DNA from: Sphingomonas taxi
GTDB taxonomy: Bacteria; Pseudomonadota; Alphaproteobacteria; Sphingomonadales; Sphingomonadaceae
Reading direction: 5' to 3'
NCBI RefSeq assembly: GCF_000764535.1
Contig: NZ_CP009571.1
Coordinates: forward strand, 1,550,001-1,614,000
Length of the DNA stretch: 64,000 bases
Shown here: piece after piece, positions 8,570 through 17,911 of the stretch
How the letters are laid out: the number at the start of each line of letters is the position of its first letter
Position numbering within the stretch: the first letter of the stretch is position 1
Made by a program: the position numbers and the translations under genes
The notes under the pieces: model-generated
What the model saw: the letters and a program-made list of their open reading frames with translations, nothing else
The model's database searches: none
What the model was told of the DNA's origin: nothing

Positions 8570-9034
8570 TCAACCCGGCGCTCCCGTACACCGGGCAAGC
8601 AGTCGCGCCCGCACCCTGTCCTTGTCCCGCCCGAAGCGGCCGAGGATCGCGATCATCTCGTGCCGCGCCGGCACGAACAGCGTTTCGCCACCGACGGCGA
8701 CCGCCACCCGCGTCGCCGGCACCAGCGCCGTCCAGCCCGCGCCTTCGGCGAGCATCAGCCCGCCCATGATCTCGACGTCGCGATCGCTCCGCTGCCAGCG
8801 CGCGAACACCTTTGATCGGAAGCGCGGATGCGCATCGCTCGCCACCAGCGCAACGCCCAATCGCGCCGCCAGCGCCCGACCGTCGCGCTCGCTGGTCAGC
8901 AGATCGATATCGGCCACCGCGGTCTCGCCGCCGAGCAGCACCACCGCCGCGCTGCCGATGATCCACCACGGCGCGACCGCGGCGCGCATCGCCTGCGCCA
9001 CCGCGACCAATGCCGTTTCGACCGCCGCGTCCAT
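8570..9034 (-). CDS. Nucleotidyltransferase-fold protein
   Basis: The 154-residue product contains WWIIGSAAVVLLGGETAVADIDLL near residues 23-46. This is a GS...DxD arrangement typical of the minimal nucleotidyltransferase fold and of proteins related to AbiEii or kanamycin nucleotidyltransferase. Later motifs are VFARWQRSDRDVEIMGG and LFVPARHEMIAILGRFGRDKDR. The reaction is unknown. It lies 16 bp downstream of the nitronate monooxygenase gene on the same strand and is probably co-transcribed. No antitoxin-like partner is adjacent, so I do not call it a toxin. Confidence 0.65.
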   Translation of the reverse strand: MDAAVETALVAVAQAMRAAVAPWWIIGSAAVVLLGGETAVADIDLLTSERDGRALAARLGVALVASDAHPRFRSKVFARWQRSDRDVEIMGGLMLAEGAGWTALVPATRVAVAVGGETLFVPARHEMIAILGRFGRDKDRVRARLLARCTGAPG

Positions 9035-9050
9035 CGCGCCGACGGTCCGC

Positions 9051-10466
9051 TCAGTCCCCGGTCAGGATGCGATCGACCAATTGCTTCACCGTCGGCACGA
9101 AGCCGTTCGAGTAAAACGGATCGCGCTTGAAATTATACGCCGCATGCCCCGCGAACATCAGATTCTGGTCGATGTCGCCGCCATGCGCGATATCCTGCAG
9201 CGTCTTCTGGATGCAGAAGCTGCGCGGGTCGGCGAGCCGCCCGGTCGAATTGGTGTCGGTATCCGCCCAGCTCGAGAACGAGCATTGCGACAGGCAACCC
9301 ATGCAATCCGCCTGATCCTTGCGGATGATGCCCTTCTCGACCGGCGTCACGAAAACCAACGTATTGTCCGGCGTCTTCAGCGCATCGGTATAGCCTTCGC
9401 CGAACCACTGGCGCGCGCGCAGCAGGTCGTTGCGCGTCACCCAGAAATTCTTGCCCTTCACGCCGACGTCGAGCTGGAAGACGTGATCGCCCGCCTCCTG
9501 CGTCGAAAAGGCGATCTGCCGCTCGGACCGCGCTTCCAGATTGCGCAGGAACGGATTGCGCACCGCCGACGAATAGAAGCCGGTCGGCGAAAACCGGTGC
9601 AGCAGCACCTCGCCTTCCTCGATCTCGGTCAGCTTGGCCTTCCAGTCCTGCGGGATCGGGCTTTCCTGCGTCAGCAGCGGCCGCGTGCCATATTGGAAGG
9701 CGATCGTGCCGAGTTCCGGATTGTCGATCCAGTCGTTCCAGTCGCGCAGATACCAGACGCCGCCCGCCATCACGATCGGCGTGCTGTCGGGGATGCCGCC
9801 CTCGCGCATCACCGCGCGCAATTCGGCGACGCGCGGGAACGGGTCCTGCGGCTTCAGCGGGTCCTCGGCATTCGACAGCCCGTTGTGGCCGCCGGCGAGC
9901 CAGGGGTCTTCGTAGACCACCGCCGCCAGCCATTCCGCCGCCTTCGAATAGGCACGCTTCCACAAGGCGCGGAACGCCCGGCCCGACGACACGATCGGCA
10001 GATAGGACACGCCGTAGGAGGCGGTGATCTCGGACAGCTTGTAGGGCATGCCGGCGCCGCAGGTGACGCCCGCGACCATGCCGCGCGTCCGCTCCAGCAC
10101 GCCGTGCAGGATGCGCTGGGCGCCGCCCATCTCCCACAGCACGTTGATGTTGACCGCACCCTTGCCGCCGGCGATCTCATAGGCGCGATGCACCTGTTGC
10201 ACCGCGCCCTCGATGGCATATTCGACCAGCTCTTCATGCCGTTCGCGGCGGGTCAGCGCGCGATAGACCTGCGGGATGATCTTGCCCTCGGGATCGTAGC
10301 TGTCGGCATTGACCGCGGAAACCGTACCGATGCCACCGGCGGCGGCCCATGCTCCGGCAGAGGCATGGTTGGTCGCGGCAACGCCCTTGCCGCCCTCGAC
10401 GAGCGGCCAGACCTCGCGGCCATTGTAGACAATCGGCTTCAGGCCCTTGAACACGGAAAAATGCAC
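9051..10466 (-). CDS. Nitronate monooxygenase-like flavoprotein
   Basis: The 471-residue product belongs to the NAD(P)H-dependent flavin oxidoreductase/nitronate monooxygenase family, which oxidises alkyl nitronates using FMN and oxygen. Family motifs are GGKGVAATNHASAGAWAAAGGIGTVS at the N-terminus, GVTCGAGMPYKLSEI, PIVSSGRAFRALWKRA, YEDPWLAGGHNGLSN and PIVMAGGVWYLRDW. The long C-terminal extension has a cysteine cluster (ADCMGCLSQCSFSSW) and ends FVPTVKQLVDRILTG. It is the long subtype rather than the roughly 320-residue classic form. I chose GTG at 10466 because upstream codons look non-coding and the family begins near here; this start has only a weak ribosome-binding site. Confidence 0.8.
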   Translation of the reverse strand: MHFSVFKGLKPIVYNGREVWPLVEGGKGVAATNHASAGAWAAAGGIGTVSAVNADSYDPEGKIIPQVYRALTRRERHEELVEYAIEGAVQQVHRAYEIAGGKGAVNINVLWEMGGAQRILHGVLERTRGMVAGVTCGAGMPYKLSEITASYGVSYLPIVSSGRAFRALWKRAYSKAAEWLAAVVYEDPWLAGGHNGLSNAEDPLKPQDPFPRVAELRAVMREGGIPDSTPIVMAGGVWYLRDWNDWIDNPELGTIAFQYGTRPLLTQESPIPQDWKAKLTEIEEGEVLLHRFSPTGFYSSAVRNPFLRNLEARSERQIAFSTQEAGDHVFQLDVGVKGKNFWVTRNDLLRARQWFGEGYTDALKTPDNTLVFVTPVEKGIIRKDQADCMGCLSQCSFSSWADTDTNSTGRLADPRSFCIQKTLQDIAHGGDIDQNLMFAGHAAYNFKRDPFYSNGFVPTVKQLVDRILTGD

Positions 10467-10626
10467 CTCATCCGGGGGTAAATACGACCGGCTATACAAG
10501 AAGGATGCCCGGAAGCGAAGAAATTGCGCGCCCGCCGCCGCCCCCCCGTCGCGGCTTAGGCCGCGGTTAACCCCGTTGCGCCACACAGGCGCGATCGACG
10601 CGTCACGCGAGGGGAAGGCAATACCG

Positions 10627-11085
10627 ATGGGGGTCCTCAATCACCTGATCGCGCCGCGGCGGGCGCCGGGCGCCTTGCTGCCGGTTCAGCCCCAGTCGCC
10701 GCTCGGCACGCTGCTGCTGCCGCAATTCGCGCAGCTCGGCTGCGTCGCTGGCGCATTGCCCGATCACGGCCCAACCGGCTCGGCCTGGTCGCGCGCCTAT
10801 GTCCTCGGTGCGGCCTGCGCCTCGCTCCAGCAGCATGGCGCCGCTCCGGTCAGCGACCACGCCTGTTTCGCCGCCGCACTCGACGCATTCGCGCTGACCT
10901 ATGGCGAAACCGACGCCCGCGCGATCCTCGCCGCGACCATCGCCGCCGCCGAGGCGCAGGAACCCGAGGTCGAGGACGGCCTGCTGCAAGGCGCCGCCGA
11001 CCTCGCGCTGGCGACCTCCGGCGGCGCCGCCGCCGCGCTCCACTTCGCCACACGGCTCGGCGAGGAACTCGCCGAGGAGGCGTGA
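10627..11085 (+). CDS. Hypothetical alanine-rich protein
   Basis: This 152-residue soluble product is not recognised. It begins MGVLNHLIAPRRAPGALLPV and is mostly helical and Ala-rich (ACFAAALDAFALTYGETDARAILAATIAAAEAQ), with no signal peptide or membrane segment. GAGGGGAAGGCAA just before the ATG provides a good ribosome-binding site. It is divergent from the nitronate monooxygenase gene across a 160-bp gap that should hold both promoters. The 383 bp after it contain only the third composite repeat. Confidence 0.65.
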   Translation: MGVLNHLIAPRRAPGALLPVQPQSPLGTLLLPQFAQLGCVAGALPDHGPTGSAWSRAYVLGAACASLQQHGAAPVSDHACFAAALDAFALTYGETDARAILAATIAAAEAQEPEVEDGLLQGAADLALATSGGAAAALHFATRLGEELAEEA

Positions 11086-11214
11086 ACCCGAAGGCAGGGC
11101 CCGCGCTCCCACGCCGGCTGAAGTACCGCGACAGCCGCTCAGCAGGTAAAGAGCGGATTTTTGCAGAAGGCTCGCCTTGAGCCGAAGTGCGGCTTGGTCC
11201 CCGCAGCCCGAGAG

Positions 11215-11434
11215 CCCGGAGCTATCGCATATGGCTACGCCGATGAGGCTCGATCGGTTTCCCCAAGAGATTCGTCACCCCGGACTTGTTCCGGGGTCCA
11301 CCCAGCCGCAAGAGAAGGGTATCCAATCCAGCCTCTCTCCCCGCCGCAGGGTGGCCCCCGGAACAAGTCCGGGGTGACGGGGTGGGTTCGGGACCCGGCC
11401 GGGACAAATGAAGGTTCATAACCGACAGCCCGGC
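11215..11434. repeat. Composite palindromic element, copy 3
   Basis: The left end GCTATCGCATATGGCT (from 11221) and a diverged right end (GGTTCATAACCGACAGCC) bracket the inner inverted pair GTCACCCCGGACTTGTTCCG (11274) and its complement ending at 11378. Spacing and size match the copies at 4851 and 6405. The element makes up most of the 383-bp gap between a plus-strand hypothetical gene and the convergent glycosyltransferase gene. I see no gene in that gap. Confidence 0.7.
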
Positions 11435-11468
11435 CCCGGCGACGAAGCCGCGAAACGAACGCCGGCCC

Positions 11469-12602
11469 CTACCCCAGCACCCCCGGCCGTCCCATCGCCG
11501 CGCCGTACAGCGCCTTGTACCGCGCGATCATCGTGGCCTCGTCGAATGCGGCGCGTGCCTTCGCCCGGTTCGCCGCGCCCACCCGCGACCGCAGCGCCGC
11601 ATCGGACACCAGCGTCTGCAACGCGTCGCGCAGCAGCACCTCGTCGCCGCCGGTGACGAACGGCGCATTCTCCGCCGCTACCATCCGCGGCACGTCGCCG
11701 ACCGGGGTGCTCACCACCGGCAGGCCGGCGGCCATGCCCTCGACGACGCTGATCGGAAATTGCTCGCTCGCCGAGGACAGCGCGATGATGTCGAAATGGC
11801 CGACGAAGCGATGCGGCTCGCCGAGGAACCCCGGCATCACCACGCGATCGGCGATCCCCATCGCGCGCGCGGTCGATTCGATCGCCGCACGCTCCGGCCC
11901 CTCGCCGACGATCACCAGCCGGAACCGGCCGGCGATGCCGCCGCAGGCGCGCACCAGCAGCGGCAGGTTCTTGACCTCGCGCAGGCCGGCGAGCGCACCG
12001 ATCACCACCTCCTTGCCGTTCGGCACGAAACCGGGGATCGCGCGCAGGTCGGGCTTCTGCGCGTAACGGGCGGTGTCGATGCCGTTGGCGATACGATGCA
12101 CCCGCGCCGCCGGCTGCTTCCACGTCCTGAACGCGATGTCCTCCAGCACCTCGGACGGCACCACCAGCGCGTGCGCCGCGCCGAGCGCGATCCGCCGATA
12201 GACGTTGCGCTCGATCTTCAGCCCCTTGGCCTCGTCGGCGTTGAAGCCGTCCTCGTGATGGATCAGCGGTGGCGCACCCTTGGGGAAGACGCGCCGCGCC
12301 ATCACCCCGTCGATCGCCCCCCAATTGTAGGTCAGCACCAGATCGAAGCGCCGCATGAACCGGGCCAGCGCCTCGTAGCGCGCCACCGAGGGCCGCCCGG
12401 TCAGCGCCGGCGGGTCCTGCGCGATCTCATAGCGCACGCCCCTGGCGATCGAGGCGCGCGCGCCGAGCTGGTCGGGCACGCCGCTGACGATCGTATGCCG
12501 CGCGGCATCGCCGAAGGCGTTCATCAGCCGCACCGCCCGCGCCTCCTTGCCGCCCAGGCTGAAGCTCGAATGGAGGTGCAGGATGTGAACGGGTTGCGGC
12601 AT
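11469..12602 (-). CDS. Glycosyltransferase family 4
   Basis: The 377-residue product has the GT-B fold pattern of family 4. The N-terminal acceptor domain starts HILHLHSSFSLGGKEARAVRLMNAF, the basic link region is RIANGID, and the donor domain contains VIVGEGPERAAIE. The nucleotide-sugar motif is SEQFPISVVEGMAAGLPVVSTPVGDVPRMV, a variant of the retaining EX7E motif. It probably transfers a sugar from a nucleotide donor to a lipid or polysaccharide acceptor at the cytoplasmic membrane face. No other polysaccharide genes are adjacent. It follows the DUF418 gene on the same strand with a 43-bp gap and may share its transcript. Confidence 0.88.
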   Translation of the reverse strand: MPQPVHILHLHSSFSLGGKEARAVRLMNAFGDAARHTIVSGVPDQLGARASIARGVRYEIAQDPPALTGRPSVARYEALARFMRRFDLVLTYNWGAIDGVMARRVFPKGAPPLIHHEDGFNADEAKGLKIERNVYRRIALGAAHALVVPSEVLEDIAFRTWKQPAARVHRIANGIDTARYAQKPDLRAIPGFVPNGKEVVIGALAGLREVKNLPLLVRACGGIAGRFRLVIVGEGPERAAIESTARAMGIADRVVMPGFLGEPHRFVGHFDIIALSSASEQFPISVVEGMAAGLPVVSTPVGDVPRMVAAENAPFVTGGDEVLLRDALQTLVSDAALRSRVGAANRAKARAAFDEATMIARYKALYGAAMGRPGVLG

Positions 12603-12645
12603 GCCGTGTCGTGTAGCGGCGCGGCGGGGTTCGCGGAAGAACGGT

Positions 12646-13839
12646 TTACCGCAGCGGCAGCCAGCGTCCCTCGACCACCGATCGCCACGCCCATTCGACC
12701 GGCGCGATACGGAACCGCCGCACCCACAGCACCGCCGCCCATAGCAGCAGCGCGTCGACCGCCAGCGCGAGCGCCATCATCGCCGCCCAGCCCATCCGCC
12801 CGTACAGGCCAAGCCCGTAAGGCGAGAAGATCAGCCACGACACGATCAGCGTCTGCGCAACGTACAGCGTCAGCGCGGTCCGCCCCGCCGCCGCGAACGG
12901 CGCCAGCCACCGCCCGCCGCGCGCGCTGCCGACGAGCAGCGCGACCGCCGCGACATGCCCCAGCGTCATCGCGAGCCGCGCGATATCGTCCCACATCCAC
13001 GCGACGCCGATCCGGCCGTCGAAGCGCGTCGCCTCCCACGCGCCATACACGCGCAGCGGCAATCCGATGCCATAGCCCCAGGCGAGCATCCGCCAATAGC
13101 GCCGCCGCGACCAGCCACCCTGCAACGCGCCCAGCCGGAACAGTCCCGCACCGATCAGCATCGTCGCCACCGCCTCCCAGACGTAGACGATCTCCTCGCC
13201 GCCGAGCCGCTCCAGTCCGACGCGGCGCTGCCCCGCGGTCCAGTCGGCAGGGCTGCCGTGGCCGAAGCGATCCTCGCGCGCCACCGCGGCGGCATTCTCC
13301 CGCGCCATCTGCACCCGCGCCGACGCCGGCATTTCGGTCGTCAGCCCGCTCGCCAGCGTGAACGCCGCATAGGACAGGCCAAGGACGAACAGCGCCCGCG
13401 TCGACAGCGTCCGAAAAGCACAGGCGATCAGCGCCGCCACCGCATAGGTGTGCAGGATGTCGCCCGGCCACAGCAGCAGGAACATGTGCGCGATGCCCAG
13501 CGCCCATAGCACCGCATTGCGCCAGCCGTAGCGCAGCGCCACCGCCAGCGGATTGTCGCTCGCCGCCGCGATCCGTTCGGTGAGGATCAGCATCCCCGCG
13601 CCGAACAGCATCTCGAGCAGCGCGCGCGCCGTCCCCTCGACGAGCAATGTGTCGAGCCACCACGCCACCCGATCGGCGCCGCTCCAGCCGATATGGCGGA
13701 TGTCGGACCAATTGGCGGTCATCGACGCGCCCATCTCGCTGACGTTCATCAGCAGGATGGCGAGGATCGCCACCCCGCGCAGGATATCGAGCAAGACGAG
13801 CCGCGGCGCCCCATCCGGCTCGTCGTCAGCGGGCGTCAC
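12646..13839 (-). CDS. DUF418-domain membrane protein
   Basis: The 397-residue polytopic protein has the DUF418 layout. The N-terminus is RLVLLDILRGVAILAILLMNV, followed by several hydrophobic segments. The C-terminal DUF418 signature is FAAAGRTALTLYVAQTLIVSWLIF, followed by YGRMGWAAMMALALAVDALLLWAAVLWVRRFRIAPVEWAWRS. The family (YeiB-like) is of unknown function; transport or acyl transfer has been suggested. The GTG start overlaps the TGA of the alpha/beta-hydrolase gene (GTGA), so the two are translationally coupled and may modify the same compound. Confidence 0.88.
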   Translation of the reverse strand: MTPADDEPDGAPRLVLLDILRGVAILAILLMNVSEMGASMTANWSDIRHIGWSGADRVAWWLDTLLVEGTARALLEMLFGAGMLILTERIAAASDNPLAVALRYGWRNAVLWALGIAHMFLLLWPGDILHTYAVAALIACAFRTLSTRALFVLGLSYAAFTLASGLTTEMPASARVQMARENAAAVAREDRFGHGSPADWTAGQRRVGLERLGGEEIVYVWEAVATMLIGAGLFRLGALQGGWSRRRYWRMLAWGYGIGLPLRVYGAWEATRFDGRIGVAWMWDDIARLAMTLGHVAAVALLVGSARGGRWLAPFAAAGRTALTLYVAQTLIVSWLIFSPYGLGLYGRMGWAAMMALALAVDALLLWAAVLWVRRFRIAPVEWAWRSVVEGRWLPLR

Positions 13840-14693
13840 GCTACCGCTTTCTCCAGCAGCGCGTCGATCGGCGCCTGCAACGCCGGCTCGCTCAGCGTCG
13901 GCGCATGGCCGACGCCGGGGAGCGTCACCAGTTCGCCCTGATCGAGCGCCGCCAGCATCCGCTCCGCCACCGGCTGCGACAGCACGTCGGAGCGACCGCC
14001 GCGGACGATCAGCACCGGCACCGCGCGCAACGCCGACAGTGCCGCCCACATGTCCGGCCCGCTCTCGTTGCCCGGCGTGCGGAACGGTTCGGCGATCTTG
14101 AGGTCGTAATCGAGCACGATCCGCCCGCTGCTGGTCAGCCGGTAGACGCGCTTGGCCATCGCCAGCCAATCCTCGATCTTCCAGTCGGGATAGACGTCGG
14201 CATTGCCGTCCTGCAACGCGCGCGCGGCGTGCATCCAGGTCGGGCAACTGCTGCCCTTGCCGACATAGCCGCGGATGCGGGTGATCCCGCTCGCCTCGAT
14301 CTCCGGCCCGACGTCGTTGAGCAGCGCCGCGGCGATCCCCGCCCCCGCCTGCGCGAGCAGCATCGTCACGATCCCGCCGAGCGAGGTGCCGACCGCGACA
14401 ACGCGCGTAATGCCGCGTTCGGCGAGCAGCGCCTGCACGTCCGCGACATAGGTCGCGGGGACATAGGTCATCGGATCCTTGGCATATTCGCTCTTGCCGC
14501 GGCCGCGGAAGTCGACCGCGATCACCTGCCGCCGCCCCGCCAGCCGCGCCGCCAGCGCGTCGTAATCGCGCGCGTTGCGGGTGAGGCCGGGCAGGCAGAG
14601 CACCGGCGGCAGGCGCTCGTCGCCCGGATAGGAACGATAATGCAGCTTCAGCCCGTCGGCCGACAGCCAATAGCAGTTTTCATAAGCGGCCAT
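13836..14693 (-). CDS. Alpha/beta hydrolase
   Basis: The 285-residue product has the alpha/beta-hydrolase fold. It shows the oxyanion region PPVLCLPGLTRNARDYDALA, VIAVDFRGRGKSEY, the nucleophile elbow VGTSLGGIVTMLLA (serine in GTSLGG), the acid in VLIVRGGRSDVLS and the catalytic histidine in LPGVGHAPTL. The substrate is unknown. I chose ATG at 14693 (MAAYENCYWLSADGLKLHYR); the longer frame reads back into the divergent selO region and looks non-coding. It is the first gene of a coupled pair with the DUF418 gene and is divergent from selO with only 37 bp between the start codons. Confidence 0.9.
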   Translation of the reverse strand: MAAYENCYWLSADGLKLHYRSYPGDERLPPVLCLPGLTRNARDYDALAARLAGRRQVIAVDFRGRGKSEYAKDPMTYVPATYVADVQALLAERGITRVVAVGTSLGGIVTMLLAQAGAGIAAALLNDVGPEIEASGITRIRGYVGKGSSCPTWMHAARALQDGNADVYPDWKIEDWLAMAKRVYRLTSSGRIVLDYDLKIAEPFRTPGNESGPDMWAALSALRAVPVLIVRGGRSDVLSQPVAERMLAALDQGELVTLPGVGHAPTLSEPALQAPIDALLEKAVA

Positions 14694-14730
14694 GGTTGCG
14701 TCCTGCGGTTGGCGACCTCCATATCCACAC

Positions 14731-16089
14731 ATGCCCCCATCCCCGCAAGCATACCGCCCCGCCACCGCGTTGCTCGATCTCGGGCCGACGCTGGCCGATC
14801 CGGTCGCCGCCGCCGACTTCCCCGAAACCCGCCTGCGCTTCCGCAACGACCGCGCCGCCGGCGAGATCGGGCTCGACACGCTGGGCGACGACGAATGGAC
14901 CGAAGCGTTCGGCCGGTTCGTGCCCTTGCCCGGCACGCTGCCGCAGCCGCTCGCGCTGCGCTATCACGGCCATCAATTCCGCCAGTACAATCCCGAGATC
15001 GGCGACGGCCGCGGCTTCACCTTCGCGCAGTTGCGCGACGCGGACGGCCGGCTGATGGACCTCGGCACCAAGGGCTCCGGCACCACGCCGTACAGCCGCT
15101 TCGGCGACGGCCGGCTGACGCTGAAAGGCGGCGTGCGCGAGATCCTCGCCACCGAAATGCTCGAGGCGCTCAACGTCCCCACCAGCCGCACGCTGTCGCT
15201 GATCGAGACCGGCGAGGAACTGGTGCGCGGCGACGAACCGTCGCCGACGCGTTCGGCGGTTCTGGTACGTTTGAGCCATGGCCATATCCGCATCGGCAGT
15301 TTCCAGCGGCTCGCCTATCATCGGGACGAGGCGGGCATGCGCGCGCTGGTCCGCTACGTCCTCGCCAATCTCTACGGCGAGGAATCGGACGATCCGCTGC
15401 GCCTGCTCGACCTCGTCGTCGGCCGCACCGCGACGCTCGCGGCAAGCTACATGGCGGCGGGGTTCGTCCACGGCGTTCTCAACAGCGACAATATCAACGT
15501 CACCGGCGAGAGCTTCGATTACGGCCCGTGGCGCTTCGCGCCGACCTGGGACCCGGCGTTCACCGCCGCCTATTTCGACCATGCCGGCCTCTACGCCTTC
15601 GGCCGCCAGCCCGAGGCGATCCATTGGGACGTGATGCAGCTCGCCGCCTCGCTGCGCCTGATCGCCGAGAGCGATCCGCTGATCGCCACGCTCGAGACGT
15701 TCGGCCCGCGTTACCAGCCGGAGATCGCCGCCGCATTGCTCTGGCGGCTCGGCGTGCTGCGGCGCGGCGACGAGGCGGACCGGGCGCTGGTGCAGACGAT
15801 GGAACGCGCGCTGCGCAGCGCCGCCGTGCCGCTCGACCGCTTCTTCTTCGACGTCTTCGGCGGCACGCTACCCGACGGCTACGGCGACGACTGGCAACCG
15901 TTCCGCGACGCGCTCGCCGCTTATGCCCCACGCAAGGACCGCAGCCACGCTTATTGGCAGGGCGACCCCTGCAGCATGCTGATCGACGAGGTCGAGGCGA
16001 TCTGGGCGCCGATCGCCGAGGCCGACGACTGGAGCGCGCTGAATGCGAAGGTGGCGGCGATCCGGCAGATGGGCGAGGCGATGGCGTAG
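14731..16089 (+). CDS. selO: Protein adenylyltransferase SelO
   Basis: The 452-residue product is a SelO/YdiU-family pseudokinase that transfers AMP to Ser, Thr or Tyr residues of target proteins, linked to oxidative-stress control. Diagnostic segments are RYHGHQFRQYNPEIGDGRG, the nucleotide loop LGTKGSGTTPYSRFGDGR, the metal-binding NSDNINVTGESFDYGPWRF and FDHAGLYAFGRQPEAIHWD. SelO in other proteobacteria may end in a selenocysteine or cysteine; this protein ends QMGEAMA without either. The ATG at 14731 gives the usual N-terminus. It faces an alpha/beta-hydrolase gene divergently and precedes the astD-like gene by 84 bp. Confidence 0.92.
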   Translation: MPPSPQAYRPATALLDLGPTLADPVAAADFPETRLRFRNDRAAGEIGLDTLGDDEWTEAFGRFVPLPGTLPQPLALRYHGHQFRQYNPEIGDGRGFTFAQLRDADGRLMDLGTKGSGTTPYSRFGDGRLTLKGGVREILATEMLEALNVPTSRTLSLIETGEELVRGDEPSPTRSAVLVRLSHGHIRIGSFQRLAYHRDEAGMRALVRYVLANLYGEESDDPLRLLDLVVGRTATLAASYMAAGFVHGVLNSDNINVTGESFDYGPWRFAPTWDPAFTAAYFDHAGLYAFGRQPEAIHWDVMQLAASLRLIAESDPLIATLETFGPRYQPEIAAALLWRLGVLRRGDEADRALVQTMERALRSAAVPLDRFFFDVFGGTLPDGYGDDWQPFRDALAAYAPRKDRSHAYWQGDPCSMLIDEVEAIWAPIAEADDWSALNAKVAAIRQMGEAMA

Positions 16090-16173
16090 CAGCCTCCCCA
16101 CACCACCCCCGCCCCCACCTTGCCGCCCCGCCGCCATTCGCCTAACCCCTTGAACAGCACAGACAGGGTACGC

Positions 16174-17586
16174 ATGGCCGACGCGATCATCTCCTACGAA
16201 CCCGCCACCGGTGCCGAGCTGTGGAGCGGCGCGATCGGCGACGCCGATGCCGAGGTCGGCGCCGCCCGCGCCGGCTGGGCGCGCTGGGCCGCGCAGCCGC
16301 TCACCGTCCGCATCGAGACGATGCGCCGCTTCGGCAACGTCGTCCGCCAGCGCCACGAAGCGTTCGCCGACCTGCTCGCGCGCGAGACCGGCAAGCCGCT
16401 GTGGGAGGCGCGCACCGAGATCGACAGCGTCATCGCCAAGGTCGACATATCGGTCAGCGCCTATGCCGAACGCACCGCGCAGCGCCGGCTCGAATCGCCG
16501 ATGGGCAGCCGCATGGCGCTGCGCCACAAGCCGCATGGCGTGCTCGCGGTGCTCGGGCCGTACAATTTCCCCGTGCACCTGCCCAACGGCCATATCGTCC
16601 CGGCGCTGCTCGCCGGCAATGCGGTGGTCTTCAAGCCGTCGGAAAAGACCCCGGCGAGCGGCGCCTTCCTCGTCGATTGCTACCGCGCCGCCGGCGTGCC
16701 CGAGGCCTGCGTCCGCCTGCTGATCGGCGGCCCGGCGGAGGGCAAGGCGCTCGCCGACCACGACGATATCGATGGCCTGCTGTTCACCGGCTCGGCGCGC
16801 ACCGGCCTCGCGCTCAACCGCGCCTTCGCCGCCAAGCCCGAGAAGATCCTCGCGCTGGAGATGGGCGGCAACAATCCGATCATCGTCTGGGACACGCCGG
16901 ACCTGCATTCGGCCGCGGTGCTCGTCATCCAGTCCGCCTTCACCACCGCCGGCCAGCGTTGCACCGCCGCGCGCCGCCTGATCGTCGAGGATCGTCTCTA
17001 CGAGCCGCTGATCGACGCGATCTGCGCGATGGTCGGCCGGCTGATCGTCGGCAGCCCACATGACGATCCGCAGCCGTTCATGGGGCCGGTGATCGACAAT
17101 GACGTCGCCGACCAGTTGAGCGAGAGCTTCCTCGCCCTGCTGATGCGCGGCGGCCGCCCGATCCGCCATCTCGAACGCACCGTAGCCGACCGTCCCTTTC
17201 TCACCCCGGCGCTGATCGACATGACCGCGGCCACCGAACATCCGGACATCGAGCTGTTCGGCCCGATCCTGCAAGTCTATCGCGCCGCCGATTTCGACGC
17301 GGCGATCGCGCTCGCCAACACCACCCGCTACGGCCTGTCGGCGGCGCTGGTCAGCCAGACCCCGGCGCTCTACGACCGCTTCTGGGCGGGCATTCGCGCC
17401 GGCATCGTCAACTGGAACCGCCCGACCAACGGCGCCTCGTCGTCGGCGCCGTTCGGCGGCATCGGCTGGAGCGGCAACCACCGCCCCAGCGCCTATTACG
17501 CCGCCGATTACTGCGCCTATCCGGTGGTCAGCAACGAAGCCGAAGCCGCCCGCGCCAACATCGGCATCGGCCTGCGCGACGCCTGA
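16174..17586 (+). CDS. astD: Succinylglutamate-semialdehyde dehydrogenase
   Basis: The 470-residue aldehyde dehydrogenase has the pattern of AstD, which oxidises N-succinylglutamate semialdehyde in the arginine succinyltransferase pathway. Visible features are GVLAVLGPYNFPVHLPNGHIVPALLAGN, the catalytic glutamate in ALEMGGNNPI and the catalytic cysteine in FTTAGQRCTAARRL. The C-terminus is FGGIGWSGNHRPSAYYAADYCAYPV, typical of AstD. No other ast genes (astA, astB, astE, argM) are next to it, so within this window it is an orphan. The role assignment relies on family motifs rather than context. Confidence 0.85.
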   Translation: MADAIISYEPATGAELWSGAIGDADAEVGAARAGWARWAAQPLTVRIETMRRFGNVVRQRHEAFADLLARETGKPLWEARTEIDSVIAKVDISVSAYAERTAQRRLESPMGSRMALRHKPHGVLAVLGPYNFPVHLPNGHIVPALLAGNAVVFKPSEKTPASGAFLVDCYRAAGVPEACVRLLIGGPAEGKALADHDDIDGLLFTGSARTGLALNRAFAAKPEKILALEMGGNNPIIVWDTPDLHSAAVLVIQSAFTTAGQRCTAARRLIVEDRLYEPLIDAICAMVGRLIVGSPHDDPQPFMGPVIDNDVADQLSESFLALLMRGGRPIRHLERTVADRPFLTPALIDMTAATEHPDIELFGPILQVYRAADFDAAIALANTTRYGLSAALVSQTPALYDRFWAGIRAGIVNWNRPTNGASSSAPFGGIGWSGNHRPSAYYAADYCAYPVVSNEAEAARANIGIGLRDA

Positions 17587-17655
17587 CGCGGCACGGAAAA
17601 GGAAAGCGGAAACGCGGAGGCAAGCGAGGCGCGAGCCGTTTACCCCAAAAGCTTC

Positions 17656-17760
17656 GTCACCCCGGACTCGTTCCGGGGTCTACCGGACCGCAAAGAAGCG
17701 GCCTCGCCTCCAGCCTTTCTCCTCGCCGCGGCGTGGCCCCCGGAAAGATTCCGGGGTAAC
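17656..17760. repeat. Inverted pair of the GTCACCCCGGAC repeat family
   Basis: The arms GTCACCCCGGACTCGTTCCG (from 17656) and the degraded reverse copy (17733-17760) face each other between the convergent astD-like and EAL genes. The TATCGCATATG terminal repeats of the longer element are absent here, so this is a partial relative. The remainder of the 325-bp gap holds only a possible 31-codon frame at 17786. Confidence 0.7.
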
Positions 17761-17785
17761 GGCGTAGGCGCGGACGGATCAACTC

Positions 17786-17881
17786 ATGACATTTCGCGCG
17801 GAAACCGCAAAGCGCGCGCTCCTCGCCCGTGCCGCAGCGCGTAATCCGGATGGCGACGCATCGGTGATCAGCTACTTCTGA
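17786..17881 (+). CDS. Possible small ORF, 31 codons
   Basis: An ATG-started frame encodes MTFRAETAKRALLARAAARN followed by a short polar tail ending VISYF. CGGATC is the only weak ribosome-binding candidate upstream. It lies in the convergent gap after the palindromic repeat. The product would be a short amphipathic basic helix. No family is recognised; it may be chance, but its composition resembles coding sequence. Confidence 0.25.
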   Translation: MTFRAETAKRALLARAAARNPDGDASVISYF

Positions 17882-17911
17882 TCCGCATCGCCTTCTACCG
17901 CGCCGCCGGCC

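Noticed and set aside
8570..9034. AbiEii-type toxin
   Set aside because: The nucleotidyltransferase motif fits, but there is no adjacent AbiEi-like antitoxin and the gene is linked to nitronate monooxygenase.
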